From the NCBI GenBank assembly GCA_022592445.1, contig JABYQR010000167.1, positions 1 through 64,000 on the forward strand: a stretch of DNA of 64,000 nucleotides. The letters are read 5' to 3'. The translations under genes and the position numbers were made by a program. The notes under the pieces were generated by a model. It saw only the letters and a list, made by a program, of their open reading frames with translations. It did no database searches and was not told the origin of the DNA. Source of the DNA: Cytidiella melzeri. Lineage: Eukaryota > Basidiomycota > Agaricomycetes > Polyporales > Irpicaceae. Below are positions 1 through 11,961 of this stretch, one piece after another (position 1 is the first letter of the stretch; each line of letters starts with the position of its first letter).

Positions 1-1615
1 CCTGGCTACATTCCACCTACCAGCTGGCTTCCCTGGTGGGACTGGTCTGCTTCTGAAATCGATGCTGCTGTCCAATCGAGTCGTTGGGAGTTATTATGGC
101 AATACTACTCGAATCCGCATATGCTCGAACCCAATCGCCTCAACTTCATACCCATGGAGCTCAGGGGACTTGTTGACGACGCGCGCCGTCTGCAGCTATG
201 CAGAGATTTCACCTTTGAGGCGACTGCTGCGACTGCTCTTACCGCCCACCACGCCACGCCGATAAAGCCTACAATGCATGGAATGTCCCCGAAGAAAGCT
301 CACGAAGTTGTGTGCACAGTGGACTACACCAGAGGCCTTCTCGCAAGTCTCTCGACAATGGGTGTGGAGATTAGTCACGCCGTCGACGTGGGTGCCGGCC
401 AAGTCAGTGTGATTTCTTACTCTGCTATAGAAGATCTAATACCTCTGCCACACTCCTTGTTGCGACAAGTGTGTGTCACAAGAAGACTGTGGCAGAGGTT
501 TTAGTGTTTGATGTCCCCGAAGACTAATCAATTCCGGTGAGACGCTAACTTTTTGAACAGGCTTACCTGTCACGCGCATTGCGCGATGACCTCGGGTTGC
601 ACGTCCTCGCTCTCGACTGGAGTACCGTACAAAGTAATGGTGCTTCGCGGCGCGAGGGAAGTAGCAAGAAAGTGTCGAAGGGGAAACTGGCAGCAGATAG
701 CCTCCGCACAGGAAGCCTCTCGTACGAGACTCTTAGAATCAACCCTCAATCGTTGCAGAGAGCCATCGACAACTGGGTAGCGAGACTGGAGCCTTCTACA
801 CAGGGGAAAGGCAATGTGCCGGTATTACTCGTTGCGCTGCATGCTTGTGGCTCACTTACTCTGGATATTCTGCGAACTTTTCTCACCCAAGTCAAAGATG
901 ACTCCGAAAGCGGCCGATGGAAGCCTGCGGCGGCCCTCGTGGTAGGATGCTGCTATAACCTTTTGGCTCCAGAAGGTGCCCTTTTCAGCTTCACACTCAC
1001 ACTACATTCCCCTAATTATCATTTTAGATCAACGTTTGTTGACCGGACGACAAATGGCATTTGTCGAGAATCACTTGCAGATGGCTGCTCAAGCACCCTC
1101 GCAATGGTGCAGATCGCCTGAAGCGTTGGCCAGCACAAAACTCTCCTTTAAAAAGACCGTATGGCGCGCTTTGTTGGCGACGATAGTTCAAGAGCGAGGC
1201 GCAGCCCAGGATCACGAAGTGGTGGGAAAACGATTGGGCCGAATCAACGCCTCGGCCTACAGCAGCTGGCAAAATTTCCTAGAAGTTGCCGGTCAGAAGT
1301 TTGGTCTAGACTTGACAGGTGCGAAGAGAGATACAGAGTTAGCAGGTAGAGTCGAGGTCTTCCAGTTCCTGCGGTGCATTCTTGGACCAGTGGTCGAGAG
1401 CTGTATATTGCTCGACCGAAAACTCTGGTTGAAGCATAAGCTAGAGGTGATGTCTTGGTGTATTCGGAATACGTCGCAGAACGCTGATATTTCGTGGTGA
1501 TTGTGGTGTACAGGGTACAGAATTCGATGTGCGCCTCGTAAACCTTTTCGCCCAGTCGTCCGGCAGTGCTCGTAACACAGCAATTGTTGTTGAAAAAAGT
1601 ATTCCTGCTTCCTGA
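1..1615 (+). CDS. METTL25/RRNAD1-like methyltransferase, 5' truncated by window edge
   Basis: Open from base 1, so the N-terminus lies outside the window. Exons: <1-402, 561-975, 1028-1446, 1514-1615; phases agree and the last codon is TGA at 1613-1615. Splicing exons 1 and 2 rebuilds a SAM-binding motif I, DVGAGQAYLSRAL, followed by HVLALDW (motif II region). Further on come LHACGSLT and GCCYNLLAPED, which resemble the core of the Methyltransf_32/METTL25-RRNAD1 family. The last exon gives VNLFAQSSGSARNTAIVVE, the usual C-terminal block of the family. Family members are Rossmann-fold methyltransferase-like proteins; the substrate of this one cannot be read from sequence. Introns are 158, 52 and 67 nt. 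A 282-nt gap separates it from the next start codon on the same strand. The family call is secure; activity is inference. Confidence 0.82.
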
Positions 1616-1897
1616 GAACTTGGAAATTCCCAGTCCTTGGAAGAGTGTATTGTAGAAATGCCACAGAGTAGATCTATGTCCCAACACCTGCATACGAGTC
1701 GTGCTGTACATGTGCCTCCGGGACAGGATGAGGCCACGGCGGCAATTGCCGCAGTGTCGTGGACTAGCGTCACCCAGAATCGGCACTTTCACCGCTACCA
1801 CCACCATTCTTGTCGTCGTCGCCGACAACACCGGCTCATTGTTTCACGTCTGTACTATTATTTCTACGTTCACTTCAGTCAATTTCCCCCTTCTTTC

Positions 1898-4800
1898 ATG
1901 GGTCAGTCAAGTTCAAGACCGCGCACGCCACCACACAGCACTCCCCGACCAGATATAACGCAGATATCCGAACCGACCATTCAACGAGATGTTAATGGGC
2001 AGCCTGTCAGAAGTGACCATCTACTCGCTCAGGATCGTGCACGGTTAAGACCGTCAATGTCGACGGCCGCCACTCCCGAATCCGCCCAACGCAGCCGTCG
2101 GCGGTCTATGAGACAGCAGCTACAAGCCTTGCGGCCTTCATCTCGGCCTTCGTCGCTAGTCTCGAGTCCGCAAATGGAGAGCGGAGAGGGGTCCTTCTTC
2201 AAGAGGCCATGGAGATCATCTAAGCGTTGTTCGAAGGCACCGGAGCGAAATGCGCTTGTCGAGCCTGTTGACGAGCTTGGGCACACGAACAAAGACGGGC
2301 AATCGATACACGATGAGCAACGGAGGTATAGGGATGTAGCAGGTAGCTCATCTAGTGGCACTGCAAGTAACAGCAGTCGGCCATCCACACCATTCCCTCT
2401 TTCGGGACCGTCGACCCCTCTCCCTGACAATAAGGCTGAGTCAGGCTCAGAGCTACTACTCTCCGACGAAGAGCAACAGGCTAGTCACAACATTGGCTCT
2501 TGGTTAGGAGGGTCTTCAGGCTCTGCAAGCCCTGCAGATGAAGCGAGTATTCATCGCGAAGTACTGGACTTCCTGCATGACGCCACTCCAGACCAAGACC
2601 CTAGAGAACCTGAGGCTCAATTAGACTCATCCCCTATCCCTGAAGGTCGACAGTCGCCTGCTCGAGCTGCACACTTCCAAGCTCCAAGTACCCTTGTCGT
2701 AGTCCAGGGTGTTGTGAACGCTCAAGACCCTCATCCACCCAATCAACACCCTGTAGCCTCTCAAACGCTCCGACCGAGCTCTCGCCTAACAGTTCCTACT
2801 CCGCGCCGCTCGTCCTCTACTCCAAGACTAGGCACCAGTTCCAGCTCTACCGCTGAAGATAGGCTGCGCACACGAAACAGACTGTCGTCGTTCATCCGCC
2901 CAAGCGGTGCGCTGGGACGGAGCCAGGCCGATGAAGTTGCCAGCGCGTCGCTTGACCCTGTCTCTTTCGAGTCTCTCGAGAACAGCGGCAGGGTCGACAA
3001 CTCGATCGCAGCCGATGGCGATATTGACGCATCAAGCAATGACCAACCCGTAACACTACAGTCTGATGCTCGAGTGTCTCCTCGTGGCCTGTCAGCGGGA
3101 AGTATTGATGTTCTCGGTACTTTACTGAGGTGCGTCCCTGGCTTTACTCTCGTCTGGTGGATATTCACTGACCGATATGATAGTGTGGCTGCGACAGCGA
3201 CGGCTGCTTCATTATTTTCTCCACCTGCAGCTACCCGAGCCTATCATCACGCCCCGAGTCTTCCATCATCTCCTTCAGCTGCTACCAGACCGCTATCTCC
3301 TACGCCTACGTCCGGTCTTGGTGCACTAGGCGCACTAGGTGGGCTCGGACTCAATTCACCCTCCCAGAACAGCACTTTCGGTCCAACGCCAGATGGGAGG
3401 GATCGCATAAGACATGCATGGGACTCTATTCGTGACATGGTCGGCCTGAATTCTCGTAACAGTGCTGAAAGTACTCTGCCCAGCCTTGACGCCTCATCTG
3501 CCCCTACAGATCAAAGGACGCACACAGGAGATGCTATGCTTGCAGACATGGCGAGGTTGTTGAACGCTGGTCTTGGACTTCCTCCATCTCCCTCGAGGCC
3601 ATCTGAAGGCTCGACGGCCACAAATATTACGGTACCCTCTCCATCCACGCAAGCTAATGACGCCTCCCGCCCACCTCCAGCCGAAGGCAGCTTTGAGCGA
3701 TTCCTTTTCAATCTCCAGGCTGATCTTAGGAATATTCTCGGCGAAGACAGCGAATCCAGCACAGCCGAGAGTGCAGACAACTCCAGCACTTCAGATCCCG
3801 ATGGCTTGAGTTCGTCCGCATCTACAGAAGCCAATAATTCGCCGTCCCGGTCTGGACCAGCGACTGATGCTATTGCTGAACATCCAGACATACCTCGTGA
3901 AGACGACGACGTGGCATCCGATGTCGAGCATTCATCCACCTCCATGCCGGCTCCAGTATCAAATGAGGCTGGCGACCCCGAAGATATGGTGGAGGCTCAA
4001 AATCAGATGGAAAATGGGACCGCTGAGGCTGAGGAGGATGTAACTGTTCGTCCTCGCGTTCCCACGCCTATTCCATCCATGTGGAGCAGCAGTCCAGCGT
4101 ACAACGAGACGAGAGAACGAGTCTCGAGGGCACGCAGCTCAGGATTTTCAGACGTCCCGTCACGGTCACACCCGAGCCCACCACGTGCCGAGGGAGCTTC
4201 CATTCGAGCAGAGCGAGATAGACCCATCATCAACCTATGGAGGCTTTATCGATTTGCGCCTATACCTGCTAGCCAAGCACAGGAGAACGTCTCGAGAACG
4301 TCGCGGCCATCTACGGCGACACCGTCAAGTGCTACACCACCCGTTTCTTCTGTGGACTCTGCTCCGCTGAATGCCTCGAACTCATCGTCAGTGGGTGCCA
4401 CAGCGCCTGAGGTACAGACGTCGACGGACGGAATCAGCAGCGATGAAGAACAGCAGTCGTCCCCTACTCATCGTGATCATCCCACGATGGACTCTACCCC
4501 GGAAATGCCTGCGTTTGTGATACCCGTTATTGTCGTCGGTCTTCAGTCGGTGGAGACTCGAAGCCAAGAAGAGGATGACGACGGTATGGCACCAAACCAG
4601 CCACTTCGCGATTCGACGACGAGTGGATCATCTCGCACGCCGGACAGTCCGGTGGCTTGGCCTTCTCAACCAACATCACCAACAGGTTCAGCTGGAAGAA
4701 GTTGGGGCTCGCGTGCTGCGAATGCACTGCGTGGCTGGAGGCCAGGGACTAGGAGAACCTCGCGAGCTAGTCGGTCTAGTGACGGCACAGGGTCTAGAAC

Positions 4801-5486
4801 GTTCCTGATCTACGTGATAGGTGGTGAGTACGAAGGTTATCTCGACCGGTTGTCTTGGTCCTCAACAACTTATTCCAGGCTATTATCCTCCTGGGCACCA
4901 CATGGTGACTGGGTCCGACCAACTGGATTCATATGATGCTCTCTGGTGAGTATACAGTCAGCTCTAGGGCAATTTCTCGACACTAATCGTGCCGACATTT
5001 CAGGGAACTTGCTGAACTACTCGGTCAAGCTAAGCCACCGACAGCGACGGAAGAAGAGATTGAGAAGTCAGGTCTCGAAGTTATCAAAGCTTCCCAATTG
5101 GGGCGATACGAGGCGGACGGGAAGATTTCGTCGAATTGCACTGATCGAGTGAGTCACACAATTCGTTTTTCTGACGCTGTCAGACTATTCTGACTGTTTC
5201 ATTGCAGTGTCTTGTTTGTCTTGACGATTATGAGCCAGAAGATGAAGTTCGACTTCTGTCGTGTCGACATGGATTTCACAAGGACTGTGTCGATAGATGG
5301 CTGCAAGTTGGTAGGAACAACTGTCCCGCTTGCCGCACGAAGGTAATCCCAGAGTATGAGGTACTCGCTACTATGTTGCTGATCTTGTAAAATGTGTAGG
5401 GCGTATCCGAAGAATCACCTTCATCACCCTCATCGTCAGCAACATCTGACTCACGACTTCGCCCCACAGCGGATGGTGGCAACTGA
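1898..5486 (+). CDS. Large RING-H2 E3 ubiquitin ligase with N-myristoylation-type start
   Basis: Six exons (1898-3129, 3184-4823, 4879-4945, 5004-5148, 5208-5342, 5400-5486) encode 1101 aa. I chose the ATG at 1898 because it begins MGQSSSR, a classic N-myristoylation context; the frame stays open upstream to 1637 but that stretch looks like leader. Residues 1-950 are Ser/Pro/Thr-rich and disordered. Near residue 970 a conserved-looking block FLIYVIGGYYPPGHH precedes a helical segment. The RING occupies one exon (about residues 1029-1073): CLVC...C-H-H-C...CPAC, a C3-H2-C3 RING-H2 pattern with all eight ligands, so E2 binding and ubiquitin transfer are expected. Likely a membrane-anchored ligase; substrates unknown. 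Intron 1 (3130-3183, 54 nt) is a multiple of three without an in-frame stop, so retention would add 18 residues. Confidence 0.83.
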
Positions 5487-6670
5487 GACATCCTTCGATC
5501 CTGGTTTGGCGAAGCAAAAGCGCTTGACGGACGCCAGGTTCCCTATAATATGTACTTGGCCTCACATCCTTTGGCACCCGCTACTCTGATGGACACACTT
5601 TTCAAGTTATCTGAACTCATATCTGGTTACCTACAGTTATTCATGAAGAACTGCACTTTCGTTGTCCCTCTGCTCGTTTCTGCTCCAGTCCCCGCATTCC
5701 CAGTAGTTTCTAGTCTTTGTATCGCTCAAATTTCGATTGTGTCTCATCTCATGTCGTCCTCAGTAAATATCTGTGTATCCCTTCAGCCTCCAGCTATGAT
5801 AACATTTCGAGGAACGCCCGGTGGTCGCCCACTTCAGAGTCGTGGTCCGTGTGTTTCTTAATTTTCTACCCCTGGGCGCGTAGGTAGACGCCACTGAACG
5901 GTGCCGCCTTCAATTTGTCGCCTCGGTCGCTTGGCGGTTGCATTCATTCCCTCACCAGTCCGCCAACGACGCCGGGTACGCTGCGCAGCTCGTTGTGAAC
6001 GTGTCCGGTTGGCTTGGCGAGGTCGTTGTCTCTGCACCGTTCCCGCCAACCTGCGACTGAACCAATTACCATCAATGTACACCCGCTGCTCCCGCACGTA
6101 CAGGGGTCATCGGGGCAATAGTTAACTAAGACTCGTTAGGTCGTCGCCGTAAACGACCGACGAAGCGTACTTTGAAACATCTTGATATTCCCAAAAAGTC
6201 CTAGTAGAGATCCGGGTAAGCCACATGTTCTACCTCATCCACTTTAACCAGCAAGACCTGATTTTTATATAACTCATTTTCCCCTCGATGATAGCGGGCG
6301 CCGCTCGAATATCACGATTTTTGACTCTGGTGCGTCGCTCATTGGTCGGGTTTCCGTCTTACCTTAATCTCGTCGCACTTTCAGAAAATCCGCAATCGCG
6401 TTGACTTGCCACCTCGACAACTTGTCTGGTATGTGTGCCCAGTGGCATCATCTTGCTGTCTGTCTCCTGACTGAATCAAGCGCGCGGTTCCGCTAGGTCT
6501 GCATCGAGCACATAGGAGCGTATATTTCGACGAGAGCAAACCCAATCGAGCAGTCTAACAACTCACGCTCGCGTAAGTATCAGTCACACACATTGCGTTT
6601 GGCGTTGCTCAGCTCGTATGCTATTGTAGACGGGACTGATCAGTGTCCCAGACTTGCAGCGGCAAAAATA
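5487..6670. other. Intergenic, 3' end of RING gene and F-box promoter
   Basis: No gene supported. The short open frames here (up to 103 codons) lack splice-consistent extension or recognisable motifs. The stretch holds the 3' untranslated end of the RING gene and the upstream region of the F-box gene. Confidence 0.5.
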
Positions 6671-7932
6671 ATGGAAAAACCAGCCAATACCCCCAGCCTG
6701 TCAAACGAAATTACGGCTCGAATCATCGAATTCCTCTTCCACGACGCGGAGTCACTGAAGAGCTGTAGCCTCACATGCTCCAGCTTCCTATATCCTGCTC
6801 GAAAGCACTTATTTTATCACGTCTACATTCATTTTCGCAACTGCACTCGATTTCTCCAACTTCTCGATGCCAACCGCCACCTTGGGGTTCATGTTCGAGA
6901 GCTTCATCTCGTCGCATCAAACCCCATGGAACAGGAGGAAACTTGGGTTGACAAATACCTTCCTCTTCTGGCTCCTCAACTTCCAAACACGATTCATCTA
7001 GAGTTGAAGGGACAGATCAGATACAAGGCCGCGCCTTTCCAGGGCTTCCAGTCGATCAAACGTCTCAGCATCATTCGTACTCAGGTCAACAATTTAGACG
7101 ATTTTTGCGACCTCTACGGCATGTTTCCCCTCCTCGAGGAAACCTTTTTCCACGACATCTTCGTCTACCGAATTACGACCGAGGCGGTTACTATTACAGC
7201 GCAGAACCCGTCGAATAGCATCAAGTGGACGCAGTTTAATAGTTGCCGCATCGATCCTGGTCAGTACGTCGACTGGGTACTACAAACAGACCTCTACCGT
7301 AATATGGAACGCTTCGGCGTGTGCCCTTTGCAGCACGTAGGCGTAGCTCCTACCGGTCGTCTCGTCGCGGGCTATGGTCCCGCGCTTAAACATTTCAAGC
7401 TGGCGTTGGTGGGTATGGTGGCACAAGGGGGGTTTGTTGGTACGTGTTGGTGCTCCTTATTGTTGTAGCATCACCCCGTAATTTGCCAATTATTCCAACA
7501 GAACCAATCCGAAGCAGCTTTAGGCTGGATCAGAACCCCAATCTGCGAACGGTCGAATTTGGGTCGCCTGCACAATACGCAGATCTGTATGGATCTGATG
7601 ACATCGCCGTTTCGTGGTTTCCCATGATGCTGTCTACGATTGTCTCAACTGTCGTAGAAGAGGTTACATTCAATCTCTGGGGTGGCAAAGACGACGTCGG
7701 CAACCCTGATAAGACAGGGGATTTGGAGATGATTGACAACACGCACTGGGACGACATTGTCGATATCCTCTCAGGGGCTCCTTTCATTGGGTTAAAGAGA
7801 CTTGTTTTTCACGTATCGGGCAAGGGGGAAAACGCCGTGGCTATTGTGGAGGCTGTGAAGAAAAGGTTCAGCAGGTTCGACGAGATGGGCGTATTGATGA
7901 TCGACGACAGGCGTGACCCGGATTGTGCATGA
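6671..7932 (+). CDS. F-box domain protein
   Basis: Two exons (6671-7439, 7502-7932; 62-nt intron with GTACGT donor and AACAG acceptor) encode 399 aa. The ATG at 6671 starts MEKPANTPSLSNEITARIIE, putting an F-box at about residues 9-50: L-S-N-E-I, a run of helices, then SCSLTCSSFLYPARKHLF. This is the fungal F-box pattern (LP-x-E-I...ACSLVCRSW...R). The remainder is leucine-rich-repeat-like (HVRELHL, IKRLSI, LRTVEFG, LKRLVFH), as usual for basidiomycete F-box proteins whose C-terminus recruits the SCF substrate. The expected role is as substrate adaptor of an SCF (Skp1-Cul1) ubiquitin ligase; target unknown. It stands alone between the RING gene and the convergent USB1 gene. Confidence 0.8.
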
Positions 7933-8260
7933 ATCTGGTGTAGATCTTCGGGGACATTAGGATGTTTAGTTCACATCTTTGTGACGAGGTCAACGTAGTA
8001 AACCTTGCGTTGGTGGGTCCTTTCTCAAACTGTAGTACTATTCACTTTTGTATTTGTTTTTGGAACCTTCTGTTTCAACTTGGATGATGGCGATAGTTAT
8101 TCTGGTCTATTTTTGCTCGGAGGACTTGCATATCTCGAGTTCACTCATCACTATCATGGCAACACTCACGAGCGACATCGGTCATATAGGTTTCCAGTAA
8201 ACTACTCAAGCTTTCTGTACAATAGTGTTACGACATGCAAAACAGGGTCATCATTGTCGC

Positions 8261-9379
8261 TCAACTAGAGAGCTTCCACTGGGTAGTGTCCCTCCCTATG
8301 CGCACGCACAAATATTCGCATTCGAATGTCCCGATGTTCCTCGTTCGCAGAACAGCACCGAATTCAGTTTCTAGTGTTGAGACCAACTCTGGTGGGAAAT
8401 GCGGGATTGATGGAAATTCAGGCTTTCGATTGTGGTCCTGGGCCTCTTTCACGACTTCCTTTCCCTTGACGACGATTAAAGTAGAACTGGTGGGTATCTG
8501 ATCCACAACATTTTGACCGGATGCTGCGTCGGTCTCGGCGTCGTGAATCCGAGATGCTCTTTGTAGGAGGGCCCATGCTATCGAGGCATGGAATCGGGGT
8601 TCGGAATAAAACTCCTTTTGACGAAACGTGCGCAGTACGGGAGTCACAGAATCACATAGCGCCTTGAGCTAACACCGCAAGCGTCAGAGATAGTACTCTT
8701 GTAGCTACAGGTTGACCAAGGCTTGCCTCTGTATGGCCTGCGCCAATCTCGGCCGTTAGAAACGCGCGCGTGCGCTCGTCGTTGCTAAGCTCTGCGAAAG
8801 TAGCAAAAGATGCCTGAAAGCTGTGACGGTCGCGTTAGACACGAGAGCGTAAAACGATCAGCTAGGGCGTACGGAGGGTAAGCCTTAGCAATTGTCCTTA
8901 GGGCGGCTTTGAATCCTTCGCGCTGGTGCGCGCGCAAGTATGTCGGTCTAGTCAGCGATACATGCAATTCCCGCTCGGCGTCGGCATCCTGTGGGCTATC
9001 TTGCGGATCTACGGAAACTCCGATGGCTTGAAGGATTGGGACAATGTCCCTCGCACGTGTCACAACTTTGCAAAGCAGAGAATGTAGCGAGCCCGATGGG
9101 ACCAATTTGACCGGGACGTACACATACGCAGCATATTGGCCTTCGACGTGTGGGTTGGTTCGTATTCTGCCTTGGTGTAATGCCGGGTTGTCCTTTCGCG
9201 CTGTAGACACCAAAGACGATGCAAGGCTGGGAAGACGTCTGTGACGATGCGTTTAGTGCTGCAGTCTGGTCGAGATCAGACCGTCCTCACCGCTTTTTGG
9301 GAGGTGGCGCAACAGGAAACTCGATTGACGATTTTTCATCGTCGGAGCTTTCGTAATCCACCAGTGTACCCCTCTTCAT
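8261..9379 (-). CDS. USB1: U6 snRNA phosphodiesterase USB1 (2H phosphoesterase)
   Basis: Complement of exons 9379-9291, 9238-8873, 8820-8727 and 8668-8261; 318 aa, close to family length. The protein starts MKRGTLVDYESSDDE. USB1 is a 3'-5' RNA exonuclease that trims the oligo-U tail of U6 snRNA in the nucleus and leaves a phosphate end. Both catalytic H-x-S motifs of the 2H phosphoesterase fold are present: HVSLTRP at His122/Ser124 and FHASIAW at His210/Ser212. NDERTRAFL and GAGH between them are further family landmarks. Intron 2 (8872-8821) carries a CTAAC branch site. Intron 3 (8726-8669) appears to be GC-AG (GAG|GCAAGC), although a 40-nt GTAGCT alternative gives the same frame. It is convergent with the F-box gene (328 nt between stops) and divergent from the serine-rich gene. 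Confidence 0.92.
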
Positions 9380-10448
9380 CTTGCAGTATGGACGGAACTT
9401 GATCACCGTATCTGGAGCTTGAATCTCCTATGAAGCGAGTTTTGAGAAGTACCTGCGGTTATGAATAACGCTCAGTTGTGATTAATGCCTCATTCGAGGA
9501 GATGAGTGGTTACCGTTCAGCCTAGACCCAACACGCGGGGTATATCAGTACACGACGTCTCCTGTAGATTTATCGGAAGTGCTTACACCCTTCCGAGTAT
9601 GTTTCAGGTTGACAAACTCGAAACAGTTCGTACAGTCTTGCGAGTGGGCCGAAGAATGGTACTAGTAGCGACTATTGCCACCAACGTCGACTGGGCGTTG
9701 AGTTGAGAGACTCTTGAGCGATACCACCTTGCCAATGGCGTATTCAGAGCAGAATATCACAAAATCGTTTGCCGGCGGGAGCAAAGGCCAGACAGACACA
9801 CTTCGTGGTTTGACTGAGGAGGTACACAACTGCAAGCCTGAAAACGAACAAAAGGGCCCGATCCGATCTACACGTGATCTGACGCGATCCTTTATTTTCT
9901 TGTTCCCCGCAGTGCTCACACAACGTTTCTGCACCCTCCCATCTACTACTCCGTCTGTCCACGTCGCTTGAGCAGCGTCGGTACGCTACAGTCTCATCAT
10001 TCTCCGAGCTCTGTATTGCCTACGTCGTTGCTGCGCCAGCATTGACTCTATCGTCAGGCCAGGCTGTTGTCTTCGGTGCGGCGGATACTTGTGCTGCGAA
10101 GGGGCCTGGGTATGCTCAGAACTCTGCTATGCCTTACTGGAAAAACATCCTAACTTCGATTATCTCACTAGTGTCACAATCGTGCCTAGTGGGACCGGCC
10201 GTGGAAGAATTCCGTCAACTAGTCGGAACGCTTGACCCTGGCGCGCTGTTTTGACGTGCAGTGCGCGGCGGAACGCTCGACCGACTGACTCATAAAAAGC
10301 TCGCAACGCATACAAGACCAAGGTTCCCACTATCCCTACGCGTGTGTCAAGGTCATACTTGCGTTACTCCTGTAAGCGTGCATGTCTTCACTCTAGGCGC
10401 AGTACTGAATATGCATTCAGTCCGATACGAGCAAACTGCAGGCAGGCC
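9380..10448. promoter_or_regulatory. Divergent promoter region between USB1 and the serine-rich gene
   Basis: A 1.07-kb spacer separates divergent start codons (USB1 at 9379 minus, serine-rich gene at 10449 plus). The short open frames inside have no motifs or spliceable continuation. I could not identify a specific TATA or factor site; promoter content is inferred from position only. Confidence 0.4.
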
Positions 10449-11564
10449 ATGAGTCCCTCCACTCTCACTCGTCACCTTCCCTTCCCTCGAGATGCACCTC
10501 ACATTCCGACTGCGCCCATTCCCATCCCACACGTCCGCAGGGTTACTGATCCGCCGCCCCGTTCCCCTACGAGATATCAAGCATCTTCTGATCTGATATT
10601 TGAGATGTCACCTCATGTCACGAACGAGACACCTCTGACAATGCATACCCACTCTCTCGTCTTTGCCGATTCTGATGCTCGCTTTCCATCAAAGCCGTCG
10701 GTGCCAGCACTGGCTAGCAGATTCGGCCTCACGACGAGTTCCAACGTGACCATGCAACCTTATGCCGAAGAGCCATTCCTCTACTCTGTTCCAAGACTGC
10801 CTTGCCGTCCTTTGCAGCACTCGCGTACGCATTCAGCTATCGTCTATGGCTCCAAGCGTAGTAACAGTATTGACAAGACGGCCAAGGAGACTATGATCTC
10901 TGGCTTCCCGAGCTCGTTCACGATCAAGTCACTGTCCTCAGTTGATGCTAACTCTCTACGTCGCAGTGAGGCCTCGGATTTGGGACATGACGACGACGAC
11001 GTTCTGACCACGGCCTTCCAAGAATCGTTCACATCTACACCTTCCTCTGCTCGGTCCTCTGTATCTTCGGGGGATTACTTTGAACATCCCATCTCTCCAC
11101 CCGAGTCTATCCGAAACGAGAAAGTAGGTCGTCCGGTCCGTATACCTTCTATCCTCAGGAAGAGGAGCAACGTCAAGAGCAAACCGACGTCGGCTGCTAT
11201 CCGAACGAGTGCCGCCGAGCCTGTAGTTTCGTTTGCCCAAGCAGAACTAAAGCTATCACCGAGCTCTGGGATGATCGCACGCGTCGTTCGCTCCTCGAAA
11301 GGTTCTTCTCGGGCACGTTCTCCGTATCCCCCGCCTATGCGCGGCCGCCGGAACTCAGTGCTGCGGACACGCAGTAGCAAAGTCTCCGACGACGATCTGG
11401 CTGGCACATTGGACAATAGCAGTCTCGCCGAGATACCTGGCTTTGAACGCTTCCTCCCTGCTGCGTTCACCAAGCGTCAGATAGTTGATGAAAACAGGTT
11501 CACGGAAGAGTGGCTCGAGCGTGGCAGGACCAGATCTCGGACACGTACTAGTCGCCGGCTATGA
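10449..11564 (+). CDS. Serine-rich protein of unknown function
   Basis: Single open frame from ATG 10449 to TGA, 371 aa. I do not recognise a domain. It is rich in Ser, Pro, Thr and Arg, with an acidic patch (DLGHDDDDVLTTAF near residue 180), a hydrophobic C-terminal block (IPGFERFLPAAFTKRQIVDEN) and a basic Arg/Ser tail (RGRTRSRTRTSRRL). The frame extends upstream of the ATG without a stop, but with no good start, so the ATG is the conservative choice. The composition suits a low-complexity cytosolic or nuclear regulatory protein with many phosphosites. It is called a gene because of length, ATG, fungal-like codon use and a free position downstream of a divergent promoter. No function is proposed. 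Confidence 0.6.
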   Translation: MSPSTLTRHLPFPRDAPHIPTAPIPIPHVRRVTDPPPRSPTRYQASSDLIFEMSPHVTNETPLTMHTHSLVFADSDARFPSKPSVPALASRFGLTTSSNVTMQPYAEEPFLYSVPRLPCRPLQHSRTHSAIVYGSKRSNSIDKTAKETMISGFPSSFTIKSLSSVDANSLRRSEASDLGHDDDDVLTTAFQESFTSTPSSARSSVSSGDYFEHPISPPESIRNEKVGRPVRIPSILRKRSNVKSKPTSAAIRTSAAEPVVSFAQAELKLSPSSGMIARVVRSSKGSSRARSPYPPPMRGRRNSVLRTRSSKVSDDDLAGTLDNSSLAEIPGFERFLPAAFTKRQIVDENRFTEEWLERGRTRSRTRTSRRL

Positions 11565-11926
11565 TAGCATCTTCGTGGACCGACGAGTTACTGTACCCAA
11601 GTACGAGCCTTCTCGGTAACCCTGATTTAACTTTGACTTTGCTGACCTTTACTGCTTTCACAGAAGCATATATCTACACGCATTCGTTCATCCTCATTCA
11701 AGCAACATATGGACTCTATATCAGCATAGCATCCGTCTTTTCTCTCAACCAGCATCGCAGCGTCCCAACACGCAACCTCAGCCTTCCGCAATTTCCCGCA
11801 TTCCCCTTTGTTCTACGTGTCCTATTATTCGTTATGTCAACTCACCCCTCCATATTTTGTCTTCCATATCCCATCAGCATTGTCCTCACTCGTCGTATAA
11901 ACCACACTTGCATCTGGACCGCGTCG

Positions 11927-11961
<35 letters not shown>

